Shown here one piece after another: positions 37,519 to 47,274 of a stretch of 64,000 bases of DNA. Origin of the DNA: CAVTJX01 sp963735175. GTDB lineage: Bacteria; Electryoneota; RPQS01. The notes below the pieces were generated by a model. The model did not search any database, had not been told where the DNA came from, and saw nothing but the letters and a program-made list of their open reading frames with translations. The stretch spans positions 1 through 64,000 of the forward strand of contig CAVTJX010000019.1 of the NCBI GenBank assembly GCA_963735175.1, written 5' to 3'. Within the stretch, counting starts at the first letter, position 1, and every line of letters starts with the position of its first letter. A program made the position numbers and the translations under genes.

Positions 37519-38538
37519 TCAAGCGACGGTGATGACGCCGGTGCCAGTGAACTTACCTTGCTTTAAAGGCGAGCAGGTGCGCCTCGTGAGATGCTCGAAG
37601 TCGAAGAGCGTGATGTCGGGTGAGGGGGATGCGGGCGGCCATGGCCAGCAGTTCGAGCACGTCCTCGCGACGGGTGGAATTGGCGACGCTGCGCACAAGC
37701 CGCTCGCCCCACAGGATCTTAGACGGGAAGGCGGGGATATCGCTGAAGGCGTAGGATCCCGGCGCAGGTCACGATGCCACCCTTGCGCACATGCTGGAGC
37801 GCGCGCGGCACCAGTTCGCCGGCGGGGGCGAAAATGATCACGCTGTCAAGCGCCACGGGTGGCGTGTCGTCGGGGCCGCCGGCCCATTCCGCGCCGAGCG
37901 TGACGGCGAGCTTGCCGGCTTTCCCGCGCGTAATCACGTAGCAGACCGCGCCCAGATGGCGGGCGAGTTGCAGCGTGATGTGCGCCGACGAACCGAAGCC
38001 GTAGATCCCCAGATTGCCCGCCTGCGGCACCTGCGCAAGTTTCAGCGCCCGGTAGCCGATGACGCCGGCGCACAAAAGCGGCGCGGCGGATACGTCGTCG
38101 AAGTTCGAGGGAATGGGGAAGACGAAGTCCGCGCGCGCGATCATCGCTTCGGCATAGCCGCCGTCGACGTGCTGGCCGGTGAAGCGGCCCGCGTCGCAGA
38201 GGTTCTTGCGCTGCTGCTGGCAATACTTCGGACGTGCCGTTGAGGTGGAGGCGATCCAGGCCACGCCGACCCGATGCCCGACCTGCAACGTGGTTTTGCT
38301 CGGCCACGCCGTCACCGAGTTTGTCGATCACGCCCACAACCTGATGGCCGGGGATAATGGGCAGCTTCGGCAGCGGGATCTCGCCCTCGACAATGTGCAG
38401 GTCGGTGCGGCACATGGCGCAGACACGAACCCGTAACCGCACTTCGCCCGGCCCTGGCTCGGGATCGGGCCGTTCCACCGGTGTCAGCGGCCGCTCTTCA
38501 ATCGGTTTCGGGGCGGACAGGATCCAGGCACGCATCAA
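37519..38538 (-). CDS. Zinc-dependent alcohol dehydrogenase family protein (frameshifted)
   Basis: ATG 38538. Medium-chain dehydrogenase/reductase fold: GroES-like N-terminal half with VCAMCRTDLHIVEGEIP (first zinc ligand Cys), LPIIPGHQVVGVI (His of the catalytic zinc; Gln follows instead of the usual Glu), and CQQQRKNLCDAGRFTG (structural zinc Cys lobe, partly lost at a shift). Then VDGGYAEAMI, APLLCAGVIGYRALK and the NAD-binding LGIYGFGSSAHITLQLAR, ending GKFTGTGVITVA. Shifts near 38250, 37760 and 37590; about 339 residues. The pattern matches the CAD2-like group of aldehyde/alcohol dehydrogenases. Substrate not assignable. Confidence 0.78.
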
Positions 38539-38681
38539 TATGACTCCACAGACGGACGGAAGGTTTAGTCGAAAGGATGAAGTATGAACGAAGAACGCCT
38601 GTCGGATCTTCGATTGGTGTAATTGGTGTCGGGGAGGGTTGAGGCCTGCCGCAACCCTCCCGATCCCGCCGTAATCGGGAC

Positions 38682-38709
38682 TTGCGCGGGGACGATAAAG
38701 TCCTATATT
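38682..38709 (+). promoter_or_regulatory. Possible promoter upstream of the flavin oxidoreductase
   Basis: TTGCGC, a 16-base spacer and TATATT, about 80 bases before ATG 38789. A moderate match only. Confidence 0.35.
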
Positions 38710-38788
38710 TACAATGTAGGGATCTTATGAGAAGAAGCGCAATTATGACCACAATCTCCACAATCTTTCTTTATCGGGTGTAGTGGAA

Positions 38789-40286
38789 ATGACTGCTCAT
38801 TCGACAGATTCTCCACCACTGCCTCCGGCGACGCAAACGGCGCGCGTTCCCGGGCGGCTCAATCCGCTGCCTGCCGGCCGCTATAATCTGCTGGTGCTGG
38901 GCGGAGGTCCGGCGGGACTGGCGAGTGCCTTTGGCGCCGCGGCGCTGGGTGCGCGGGTCGCTCTGGTAGAAAAGTCGGCCCTCGGCGGCGATAGCTTGCA
39001 CGCCGGTTCGATCCCTTCAAAAACACTCATTCGCTCGGCGAAAGCGGCAATGGAAACGAGGCGCGCGGAGGAGTTCGGCGTAACACTTCGCGGCGGCGTG
39101 GAGGTGGACTTTGCGGCGGTGATGGAGCGACTGACTCGTGCGGCAACGGCAGATTGCCGCGGGCCACGGCGCCGAGCGGTTGCTGGCGGTGGGGATCGAT
39201 CTCTATCTTGGCGAAGGCCGCTTTGCCGATCCGTCGCATCTTGAGGTCAACGGCCAACAGATTGAATTCCGGCGCGCGGTGATTGCCACCGGCTCGCGCC
39301 CGGCCATTCCCGCGATTGCCGGCTTGGAGAAAGCGTCGCTTATCTGACGAGCGACACGCTGTTCCGAATGACGGTGTTGCCGCGGCGGTTGGGGATCATC
39401 GGCGCCGGGCCGTTCGGCTGCGAGATGGCACAGGTGTTTGCGCGCTTCGGATCACAAGTGACGCTGTTTGAACGCGAATCCCGGATACTGCCGCAGGAAG
39501 ACGCCGACGCGGCGGCGATTGTCGAACAGGCGCTGCTGCGCGAGGGCATCACGCTGCGCCTGAACGCCAGCGGAGTTACGCGTGGAACCCGGCGCGGAGA
39601 TCACCGTCCAATCCCACATTGCGGCCCACCGCTACGTCGATCCCTGCGACACGCTGCTGGTGGCGGCGGGACGGCGTCCGAATACTCAAGCGGCTGAACC
39701 TCGACGCGGCGGGCGTGAAGGCCGACAAGCAGGGGTTCTGGTCAACAGTTTTCTGCGCACGACGAACCGCCGAATTCTCGCGGCGGGCGACGTCTGCTCG
39801 CGCTACAAATACACCCACGCGGCGGACGCGCTGGCGCGGATCGTCATCGGCAACGCGCTCTTCCTCGGCACGGATCGCGCCTCCGACCTGCTTGTGCCGC
39901 ACTGCACTTATACGGATCCGGAAATCGCGCAGGTTGGAGTGGATGGGGCGGCGGCGCGGGCGTTGCATCTCCACACCTTAACGCTGCCGCTGGATGCCCT
40001 CGACCATGTGATCGTCGAAGGCGGCGCGGCGGAGTGCTGAAGATTCATCATGATTTTCGCGGCACCATCCGCGGGGCGACGCTGGTGGCGGCGAACGCCA
40101 GCGAACTGATCGGTGAAGTGACGCTCTGCATGAACCACGGCGTTAAACTGGGCGCGTTGGCGGGAAGCATTTCCCTACCCGACCGAATCGGAAATCTTCA
40201 AGCACGCGGGTGACGTCTACCGCAATGCGATGATCACGCCGACCATCGCCAAACTGTTCAAACGCTTCCTCCGCTGGCGTCGCTAA
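38789..40286 (+). CDS. FAD/NAD disulfide-reductase-fold protein lacking both redox cysteines (frameshifted)
   Basis: FAD-binding NLLVLGGGPAGLASAFGAAALGARVALVE is followed by GGDSLHAGSIPSKTLI. In dihydrolipoamide dehydrogenase and mercuric reductase this reads GGxCLNxGCxPSK; here both Cys are Ser (codons AGC 38993-38995 and TCG 39008-39010). Then come RAVIATGSRPAIP, the NAD-binding LGIIGAGPFGCEMAQVFARFG, ILAAGDVCSRYKYTHAADA and the dimer-interface region LKIHHDFRGTIRGATLVAANASELIGEV, MNHGVKLGALAG. Multiple shifts (about 39140, 39345, 39585, 39705, 40035, 40170). About 495 residues. It probably transfers hydride through FAD alone, as in soluble transhydrogenases, or is inactive. The start could also be GTG 38783. 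Confidence 0.78.
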
Positions 40287-40371
40287 GCAGCGTGCGACGC
40301 TGCACCCGATGGCGCTGACGCCCGGGATTACCGCCGCGCGAAGACGTGCGGGCTGGCTGTCATTTTCATAC

Positions 40372-40498
40372 CTGAGCAACGGGCTCTGTCCCGTTATTCA
40401 TTCTGGAAATTGCGGCGGGACGGAGCCCGCCGCCCAGGCAAAATGAATCGCCCAGGCGGAAATAATATGCCGCGCGGGGTTTCCTTACCCCGCGCGGC
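40372..40498 (-). repeat. Composite three-hairpin dispersed repeat, copy 2 (inverted)
   Basis: Reverse complement of the arrangement at 9390-9495: CCGCGCGGGG stem-loop, then GGCGGGCTCCGTCCCGCC, AATTTCCAGAA, then AACGGGACAGAGCCCGTT. It follows the oxidoreductase stop by 85 bases. Confidence 0.75.
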
Positions 40499-40590
40499 TC
40501 TTCTATGCCGGTTCGTCCGTTTTCGGAATAAAAAAGAACAGGCGATCCACGGGGAATCGCCTGCATGCGGGCTCACAGGCTACCGAGCGG

Positions 40591-40758
40591 TTACTCGGCA
40601 GCGGACGGCAACGATGGGGGCAGAGCAGTAGCGGTGGCCGATCCGATCGCAGTGGACGGTTGCGTCCGCAACGGTTCGAAATGGCGCAGAATCCACAAGC
40701 ACGCCACGAGGGTCAACACCGTGACCACGGCGCGAAAGATCCGGCTACTGTCCATCAT
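40591..40758 (-). CDS. Small single-pass membrane protein, unknown
   Basis: ATG 40758 is preceded by GGAAGAG at a good distance, which supports translation. 55 residues: a short charged N-terminus (MMDSSRIFR), one hydrophobic helix AVVTVLTLVACLWIL, then a Pro/Thr/Ala tail ending SAAE. No family is recognised. It lies between a dispersed repeat and a plus-strand-poor region, alone on the minus strand. Confidence 0.45.
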   Translation of the reverse strand: MMDSSRIFRAVVTVLTLVACLWILRHFEPLRTQPSTAIGSATATALPPSLPSAAE

Positions 40759-41070
40759 AACGACTCTTCCAGAAGTCACAAGACGCGATCGCTACCATCC
40801 ACTTTGCATAGTTACAGTGTCTGTGAATAATATATAGCAAGCTAACGTACCGAGTCAGAAGCAATTATTGTCGAAAAGTAGACGTTTCGGGGAAGTTAAT
40901 GCTGACTTCGCGGGGTCAGTGTGCGATCATGACTGCTCCCTTAAAGCCGTTTTATCAAGCAGAAACGAAGCATAATCCGCCGGTTTCGAACGGGTCTGCA
41001 TTGTAATGCAGCGAAGTGATTCCGCTTCTTCTTAAGCGCATCCGGGAGGATGCCTCTCAAGGATGACTAT
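40759..41070. other. Intergenic, nothing recognised
   Basis: About 310 bases, AT-richer at 40800-40870, with the small palindrome CTGCATTGTAATGCAG near 40998. No gene or clear RNA element is seen. Confidence 0.45.
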
Positions 41071-41099
41071 GAAAAATCGGCGGCCATTGCCGCCGATTT
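41071..41099 (-). terminator. Terminator of the GT4 gene
   Basis: AAATCGGCGGC and GCCGCCGATTT flank a 4-base loop, with a five-T run on the minus strand. It lies just after the minus-strand stop at 41125. Confidence 0.8.
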
Positions 41100-41124
41100 G
41101 TACAGCGATTGCCCCACATAGCAC

Positions 41125-42320
41125 TCACGCACGGGCCGGGAGCTTCACCCCCCGCGCGACTAGCATTGCCTCCAGCGGGTCAATATTGATCTGCAGGTCA
41201 AATTCCCGCACGGCAAAGTCGCGGGCATGGGCGCCAATCGCGCGGCGCTGATCGGGATGATTCACCATCTCGCGTACGGCGGTCTCCAATTCGTCCATCG
41301 ACCGGGCGCATCTGCCCAGCTCGCCATTCATCAGGCGGCCCTCGAAGTCAATTTCCAAAGTCACGGCGGGAACACCGTGCAGCCAGGCCTGCATCAGGGT
41401 GTTGCCAAAGCCTTCCAACGGCAGACTGGTTTTGACATGCAGATGGGCGGCGCGGAAGAAACTGTCGATCTGGTCCATGGGAATGAAGCCGTCATACCGG
41501 AAACGCGGCAGATCGCGCGCGGCTTCATCAATCATTTTTTGATAGGCAGGCAGAGTAACACGGCCCAGCATCACGAACTGTACCGGCAGGTCCCGGCAGC
41601 GGCGCGCCAGTTCGAGATACGCTTCCGGGCGCTTGAGGGGTTTGATGCTGTCCGCCCAAAGAATGACAGGCTCGCCCTGATGGTTCTGGACATCGCTTTC
41701 CGGTACCGGCGGATGACTGTTGTGCAGGAGTTCAGCCTGGATGCCGATGCGGGCCAGATCCTGTTGCAATTCGCGCTTGATGGCAAGGACGAGATCGGCG
41801 CGGCGGCGGCCCTTGCGGGCGATTGCGTCCCAGTACACATAGACCGGCAAACGGCGCAGAAAATCGAGCCGCTCATACCCCGGCGGCCCGAATGGATGAT
41901 TGGCCAGGCACGGCCGTCAAAAAGCAAGGCCGTGGACCAGATGTGAAAAGTCTCCGGTGGCGCGCCCGCGGCAACCCAGCCGACATACGATCGAAGACCC
42001 GGGTATAGACCACATCAGGCTGGAGTTCATGCAGAAGTTTGGCGACCGGCTCGCGATTGCCGCGCAGGTAGAAGTCGGGAACGGGCAGACTGTGCAGCGT
42101 GACGCCGTCGATGAGGGTCGGCTTTGTCCGCTCGAATGTTTCGCTGGCATAGTGGACATCCCAGCCGCGGCGCGAGTTCGGTCGCCAGCATCCAGGCCTG
42201 AATCTCCGCGCCGCCGGTATACCGGACGTGATGATATTGCAGCACGATGACAAACCGTGGCTGTGGAGTGATCGCGGAACGTGACGGAGCGGGTGTTGGC
42301 AGGGAAACGGTCTAAGCCAT
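41125..42320 (-). CDS. Family 4 glycosyltransferase (frameshifted)
   Basis: The N-terminal Rossmann domain begins FVIVLQYHHVRYTGGAEIQAW, with the GGAE donor-side motif, then LARRGWDVHYASET and LLHELQPDVVYTRVFDRMS. The C-terminal domain has VILWADSIKPLKRPEAYLEL, VQFVMLGRV, DGFIPMDQIDSFFRAAHLHV and the family ExxE-like LPLEGFGNTLMQAWLHGVPAV. Retaining GT-B enzymes of this type build surface polysaccharides. Frames change near 42180 and again at about 41870-41930. The likely start ATG 42320 is followed at the third codon by an in-frame TAG (42312-42314), so the exact start is unsettled. About 395 residues. Neighbouring flippase and AsnB genes support a polysaccharide locus. Confidence 0.75.
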
Positions 42321-42387
42321 GAAGGTGATCCTGAATTCGTGCGGACAATCACAGTCAAAGTGCGCGTTGTGCTTTGTGGAATGCCTG

Positions 42388-43886
42388 TTAACCGGAAGCG
42401 GGGCGTTGCTGCGGAAACTGCGCCTGCCATTGTCCCAGTGTTAATAGCGCATGCGTCATAGGGGCGAGAACGAACTGGCGGCGTTCGAACCGTTGGCGCA
42501 ACGTCCGCAGGCCTTCGGGAACGAGTGCCGGCAGCAACCGCAAGCCATCGAACACGCCCAAAATGTAATCGCGGTGGGCCGCGAGTTCCACCAGGTCGCG
42601 TTCACGATGGTCCGCGAGCCGGGCCATGGCCCGCCGCCAGCGCACCGCGCCAGCGGGCGCGATCAGCAAGGCGCCGTGATTACGCGTCGTGGGAAAGGCG
42701 TAAGACTCGGGAAAGGCGGCCTTAGAACGGCTGGCAAGTCTGATCTGTGATGGCGCAGTGCGGAGGCGAGCAGCGGTGTCAAATAAAACGCCTTGCGTCG
42801 CGCCGGGAACACCGGCGGAGCACCATCGCCGCCGGGCCGCTCCGGATAATCCTCATCTGCAATCAACGACAATTCCGGTGGCGCGGTGGGCGGCGCTTGA
42901 CAACCGCAGATTCCACTGAGGACGTAGGTCCCATCGGGCATCGCGTCGGTGAAAGATAGCAGCGGAACGTTGGAAACAATGTCGCCACAGCCCTCTTGGG
43001 TCACGAAGTTATCGTTTAAGGATTTCCGCCAGCGGGCGGAAGTCTGGTTCGAGGGCCAGATGGCGGACTCCGAATTTCTGCGCGAGGGCCACGCCGAGGC
43101 GAAAGTCCCAGCGAACGCGGATGGCCGTAGGCAAGCGTGGTGATGGCCTCGCGGGGAAAGACCGCCAGGGCCGCGCCAAGCAGTGCCCGCGACACCAGTC
43201 CGCCGGAAAGGGGCAAAACGATGGAATTCAGTCCGTCGGTTTCGCGGGCGACCGCCTCCAACAGCCGCGATGTCAGTGCATCCGCAGTCGCGGCGGGAAA
43301 TGAAGCCACAGGGCGCGGGGCGACGGTAAAGCGCTCGCGGGTAATCGTCAGTACGTCGCCCGCCTCGAGTTGCAAACACTCCGGAGCGGCGTCAGCGGAC
43401 CGGGAACGAATCCGTAGCGCAGCAAAGCCGCCACGGCACGCCGCTCGATGGTGGAAGTCTCGGGCAGCAACGTGTACAAATACCGCAGCGAATTCGCCAC
43501 GTACCACGTACGGCCATCGCCTCCATAGAACCACTGTTGGCCGTTCATGGCGTCGGCGGCGACGGTCGACACATCCCGCCGCCGGTCAAACCTTACGGCC
43601 AGCCAACTGCCATCGGAGTTCATATCGGGCGCAGGTCGCGCGGCTTCCGGAGCGCTTTCGCGGGATGCGCCGGAAAACCGTTGATCAACGGCGCGGACGG
43701 AACTGGCCGCAAAAAAGCGGTAGTCGTTCGGATTGGCCGCTTCGACAACATGGGGGTAAAAGCTGCCTGTGGGCGCACGGTGGATGTGCAGCGTCCACGC
43801 CGAGCCGGGATGTGCGTGGCAGCCGCCGGGTGTAATTCATCCTGCGGCGCAAACACAAAGCAGATATGCAAATTGGCGGGATTCAC
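42388..43886 (-). CDS. Asparagine-synthetase-like protein without N-terminal Cys, paralogue 1 (frameshifted)
   Basis: Starts at GTG 43886. The N-terminal part (LHICFVFAPQDE, DGSWLAVRFDRRRDVST, WYVANSLRYLYTLLPE, ALLRYGFVPGPLTP) has the shape of the class II glutamine amidotransferase domain of AsnB but lacks the initiating MCG with nucleophile Cys. The synthetase part has LPLSGGLVSRALLG, where the PP-loop SGGxDS pattern carries Val in place of Asp (GTG codon at 43193-43195). It ends about 280 residues later at 42388 without the usual second acidic motif being obvious. Several shifts. It resembles beta-lactam-synthetase-like or inactive AsnB homologues found in polysaccharide loci. A close paralogue is at 45777-47015. 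Confidence 0.6.
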
Positions 43887-44138
43887 GGGGATGAACAGAT
43901 GCTGGCGGCGTATGGTACGCAGATGCTGAAGAGCGGGTCCAAACCGTTGCGAATCCGCTCCAATTGTTCTATATTTCGCTGGTCTGCCCGGTGGCTAAGC
44001 TGAGCCGGAGGCGAAGCGTGTACTTGGCACACGAATCGCGACGGTGAAGGGATGAGAATTTGCCGGGAATATCATCCGGCATGCCTCGCGGAGGCTTAAT
44101 ATACTGATAAACTTGTACAAAAGCAAGGGAGTCCGGCC

Positions 44139-45695
44139 TTGACCGACGCGCAGACTATGGTGTCTGGGGAATCACCGCCTTCGCCAAAGACACCACGTCC
44201 ACGCCGACGTGTGATGCAGAATGTGGCGTATTCCGTGTTCACGCGCGCGCAGGGGGCCGTCTTTACCTATGTGACGACCTACCTGTTGTTACGGGCTTTG
44301 GACGTCGAGGGCTACGGGCTTTACACGGTGCTGTTCATTGGCACGATGAACACGCTGCAAATGGTGGGGCGGCTTGGCATTCCCAATCTGCTGAGTCGGT
44401 TTGTTCCCGAGTATTTCGCGCAGGGGCGCTGGCGGCAGGTAGCGCGGCTCTTCCGGGCTACAACCCTCGTGCAGACCGGGGTGTCGGCAGTGTTGCTGGT
44501 GGCGGCCTACATTTTCGCGCCGCATATCTGTGTTTGGATTAACTATCCGGGCCAGGCAACGCTGCTGCGGGTTTTTGCGTTAGGAGCGTTTTCGTTTCTG
44601 CTGGCGGATAATTACCGCGTGCTGCTCGGCGGTATGTTCCTGCACGACGCAATTTTCTGGCGAAACCTCATCTATAACGTTTTACGGCTGGGTGCGATCC
44701 TGATTGCCGTGCGGCAACCCGACCCGCTGCTCGCGGTGTTGATTGCCGAGGCGGTAATGGCGGCGTTATCGCTGGGGCTGTTTGCGCTGACCTACCGGAA
44801 GGTGATGTCACCACGGATCGCGGCTGATCCGCACCCACCGGCGGAGCCGCCATGGCCGCGTTACAGGAGGTACACCGGCCTCAGTTATGTCAACGAACTG
44901 GGGGTGATGCTGCTGAATTCCGCGACGGATCTGTTCTCGTGGCCGGTTTTCTGGGCGGCGCGGCGGTGGGGCTATATGGGCTGGCGAGTCGCATTATGCA
45001 GTTGGTTCACAATGTGCTGCCCAGCAACTTTCTTCTCGGCGGTAATAACACCGCTGTTTTTCAGCGAGTACGGTACGTCCCGGGAGAACGCGCGCTTCGG
45101 TTTCACGCTGCTGGTCAAGATCGGGCTGCTGGTGACGATTCCCATGGGCATCTGGCTGGCGTTGATGTCGCGGCCGCTGATCGTCGAGCTGTTCGATCCC
45201 CGCTATGCGGACGCGGCGCGGATTCTCGGCCTGATGGGCCTGTTCCTGCCGTTGGAAACGCTTCGCTACCCGCTGGGACTGTCTGCTCTCAACGCCGAAC
45301 GCAACGACTTGCTGATCTACAGTAAGGTATTCAGCGTGCTGAAAATTCTGGTGGGCTTGTGGTGGCTTTCGCACGGCGGCGGGGTGCTGGCGATGGTGTT
45401 TGTCACGGCAGCGGCGATGGCTCGCGCAGAACCTGTTAGTCTACTACTGGATCGTCACGCGGCTGCATTCGGGCACGGATCTTAGGGGCGTGCTGCGGTT
45501 AATCGTGAACGGAGTGGTGTCAATGGCGTTATTCTACCCGCTGGCGCCGTTGTTTACAGGGAAGATCGGCGTTATTGCCAGTGTCCCGGCCTACGCCCTG
45601 TTGTATCTGGGAATCAACATGCTGTAGTCGGAGTTTTTCGCGCGAGGAACGCGAATTCATCAACAGCAAGCTGCCTACCCGGTGTGGAAGTTTTA
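44139..45695 (+). CDS. Wzx-like polysaccharide flippase (frameshifted)
   Basis: TTG 44139 has GGGAG seven bases upstream and is the best start. After a short basic leader come about 12 to 14 hydrophobic segments: FTYVTTYLLLRALDVEGYGLY, LLSRFVPEYFAQGRW, VLLVAAYIFAPHICVWI, VAFSLGLFAL-type helices, MGIWLALMSRPLIVELFDPRYADAA, FYPLAPLFTGKIGVIASV. This is the MOP-superfamily oligosaccharide flippase pattern, moving lipid-linked repeat units across the inner membrane. The frame leaves and returns between about 44930 and 45060 and shifts near 45420 and 45630, after which EEREFINSKLP precedes a stop near 45695. About 515 residues. asnB begins 34 bases later. Confidence 0.8.
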
Positions 45696-45729
45696 GGGAG
45701 AGCGCTTTAACCGGGAATACGGCGGATCT

Positions 45730-45776
45730 ATGTGCGGAATCTGCGGCATGTTCAGCCCGGCGGCGTGGATCGCGGG
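45730..45776 (+). pseudogene. asnB: Asparagine synthetase (AsnB), N-terminal stub
   Basis: ATG 45730 encodes MCGICGMFSPAAWIAG, the exact AsnB opening with the catalytic Cys that hydrolyses glutamine. Family resemblance stops after about 15 codons, where minus-strand coding of another gene begins. The C-terminal third of an AsnB resumes on the same strand at 47275. The stub directly follows the flippase in operon spacing, so it is probably the true 5' end of that gene, separated by rearrangement or misassembly. Confidence 0.6.
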
Positions 45777-47015
45777 GCAGCTGCGAGCGGAAGACCAGAA
45801 GTCGTGCTTTTCCTGCAGCGTGGAACCGGGCAGGTGGCACAGCCGTGCGCTAATGCCCGAGCGGATCACGGTGAGGGTCCGCGAGGCAGTGGCTGGACTT
45901 CCGCTTCGGGAACGAACATACTTTGGTCGATCAAGGCGGCCAAATGCTTGCATCCAGCGGTCCCGCCGGACTGAGCAGATCCGCTTTTTCTCATCTGCCG
46001 AACACGGGATCGCCAAGATAGCCGAGGAGTACAAAGGCGGATTCAGGCAGCGCGTTCCGATACTTGGCCACAGGATAATCCGGCGGCGTGCAGTACATGC
46101 CTTCGGCGCCGGCGAAATTTTCATGCAGATATCGGCAGCGGACGGCGGTCCATTTCCAGTGGAATGCTGCGGAGTCCGAGGCGCCGCGCGAGGCCGGTGC
46201 CGATGCGATAGTCCCAGGAATGCGGATGGCCGAACGTCATGCGTCGTGATCCGCTCGGCGGGTAGCGGGTATGACACACCGCCTAGCAAAAAGCGTGAAT
46301 CCATGCCGCCGGAGAGAGGCAGGGTGACCGACGAGAGACCGGCGTCGCTGCGGAGACGGCGTCACCGATTGTTTCCGCGATTCCAGCCCCATCAGCGTAG
46401 TCCGGATTCACCGGGCGGCGATGCACTGGCAAGTGGGCACGGGTGGTGATGGAGTGCCGGTCGTGATCCTAGCGTTAAAACTTCGCCCGCATCCAACTGG
46501 AACACGTCTTCCAGCGGCGTGATCTGATGAGGGAGATAGCCATTGCGCAGCATGTACGGCACAGCCCGCTGCTCAAGAGCGGGCTTTGCCGGCAACAGGC
46601 GGCAAAGTTGCCGTAGCGAGTTGGAGAGGTACCACGCATTTGCCTGGCGGGCATAAAACGCAGCGCTGCCCGAGGAAGACGTCGGCGGCGGCGGTAAGTA
46701 GATCGGCGCGGCGATCGAACTTCAGGGCGATCCAACTTCCATCCGGTTCCGGACCGGGAAAGGTCCAACCGTCAACTGTCGCGGCGGTGGTAACCGGATG
46801 CCCTGCTGGAAAACCGGAATTCAGAGCCGGCGCAAGCACGCGGCCTGCGAGAAAGCAATAGCTTTCCGGATCGGTTGCTTCGGCAATCTGCGGGTAATAC
46901 AGGCCTCCGGCCAGCGTCCGGTTGATCGACAACGACCACGCCGTCCCAGAGATGTGTCGCGTGATCCTGGGGTGACCGGGACGTTGCTTTCAGCAAAGGT
47001 GAATGCAATGAACAT
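45777..47015 (-). pseudogene. Asparagine-synthetase-like protein without N-terminal Cys, paralogue 2 (truncated, frameshifted)
   Basis: ATG 47015 starts FIAFTFAESNVPVTPGSRD, again with no MCG. Blocks align by eye with paralogue 1: SLSINRTLAGGLYYPQ, DGSWIALKFDRRADLLTA, LRNGYLPHQITPLEDVFQLDAGEVLTL. The PP-loop is normal here: LSGGMDSRFLLGG (near 46290-46320). Similarity fades after about 180 further codons, where the AsnB stub junction cuts it, roughly 100 residues short of paralogue 1. Its start is 9 bases after the stop of the hisC-like fragment on the same strand, which suggests a former hisC-paralogue operon. Several shifts. Confidence 0.55.
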
Positions 47016-47024
47016 GTGCGGTCA

Positions 47025-47270
47025 CTAAGCCTTAAGCACCGCTTCAAGGGTCGTCAGGAAGCGGTGCATCTGTTCGGAACTGCCAAGGGTCACGCGCAAG
47101 TACCCTGTAAGGCCCGGCAGGTGGTTCATGGATCGAATGTAGATATGGTGCTGGGCGAGACCGTTTTGCACGCGCGGCGCATCATCGAGGCGCATCAGCA
47201 CGAAATTGGCCGAGTGACGCGGGGGTCGATGCCCAGCCGCGTTAAACCATCACTGACGGCTTGGCGGCCC
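47025..47270 (-). pseudogene. HisC-like class I/II aminotransferase, C-terminal fragment
   Basis: On the minus strand the joined frames read RQAVSDGLTRLGIDPR, then SANFVLMRLDDAPRVQNGLAQ, HHIYIRSMNHLPGLTGYLRV and TLGSSEQMHRFLTTLEAVLK to TAG 47025-47027. This is the end of a histidinol-phosphate aminotransferase-like protein (pattern 'aNFvl.r ... gi.vR ... LRvtvGt.eq...fl.aL'), with a shift near 47205. The PLP-lysine and the rest of the N-terminal part are missing, cut at the junction with plus-strand AsnB coding at about 47270. Confidence 0.65.
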
Positions 47271-47274
47271 TTCT

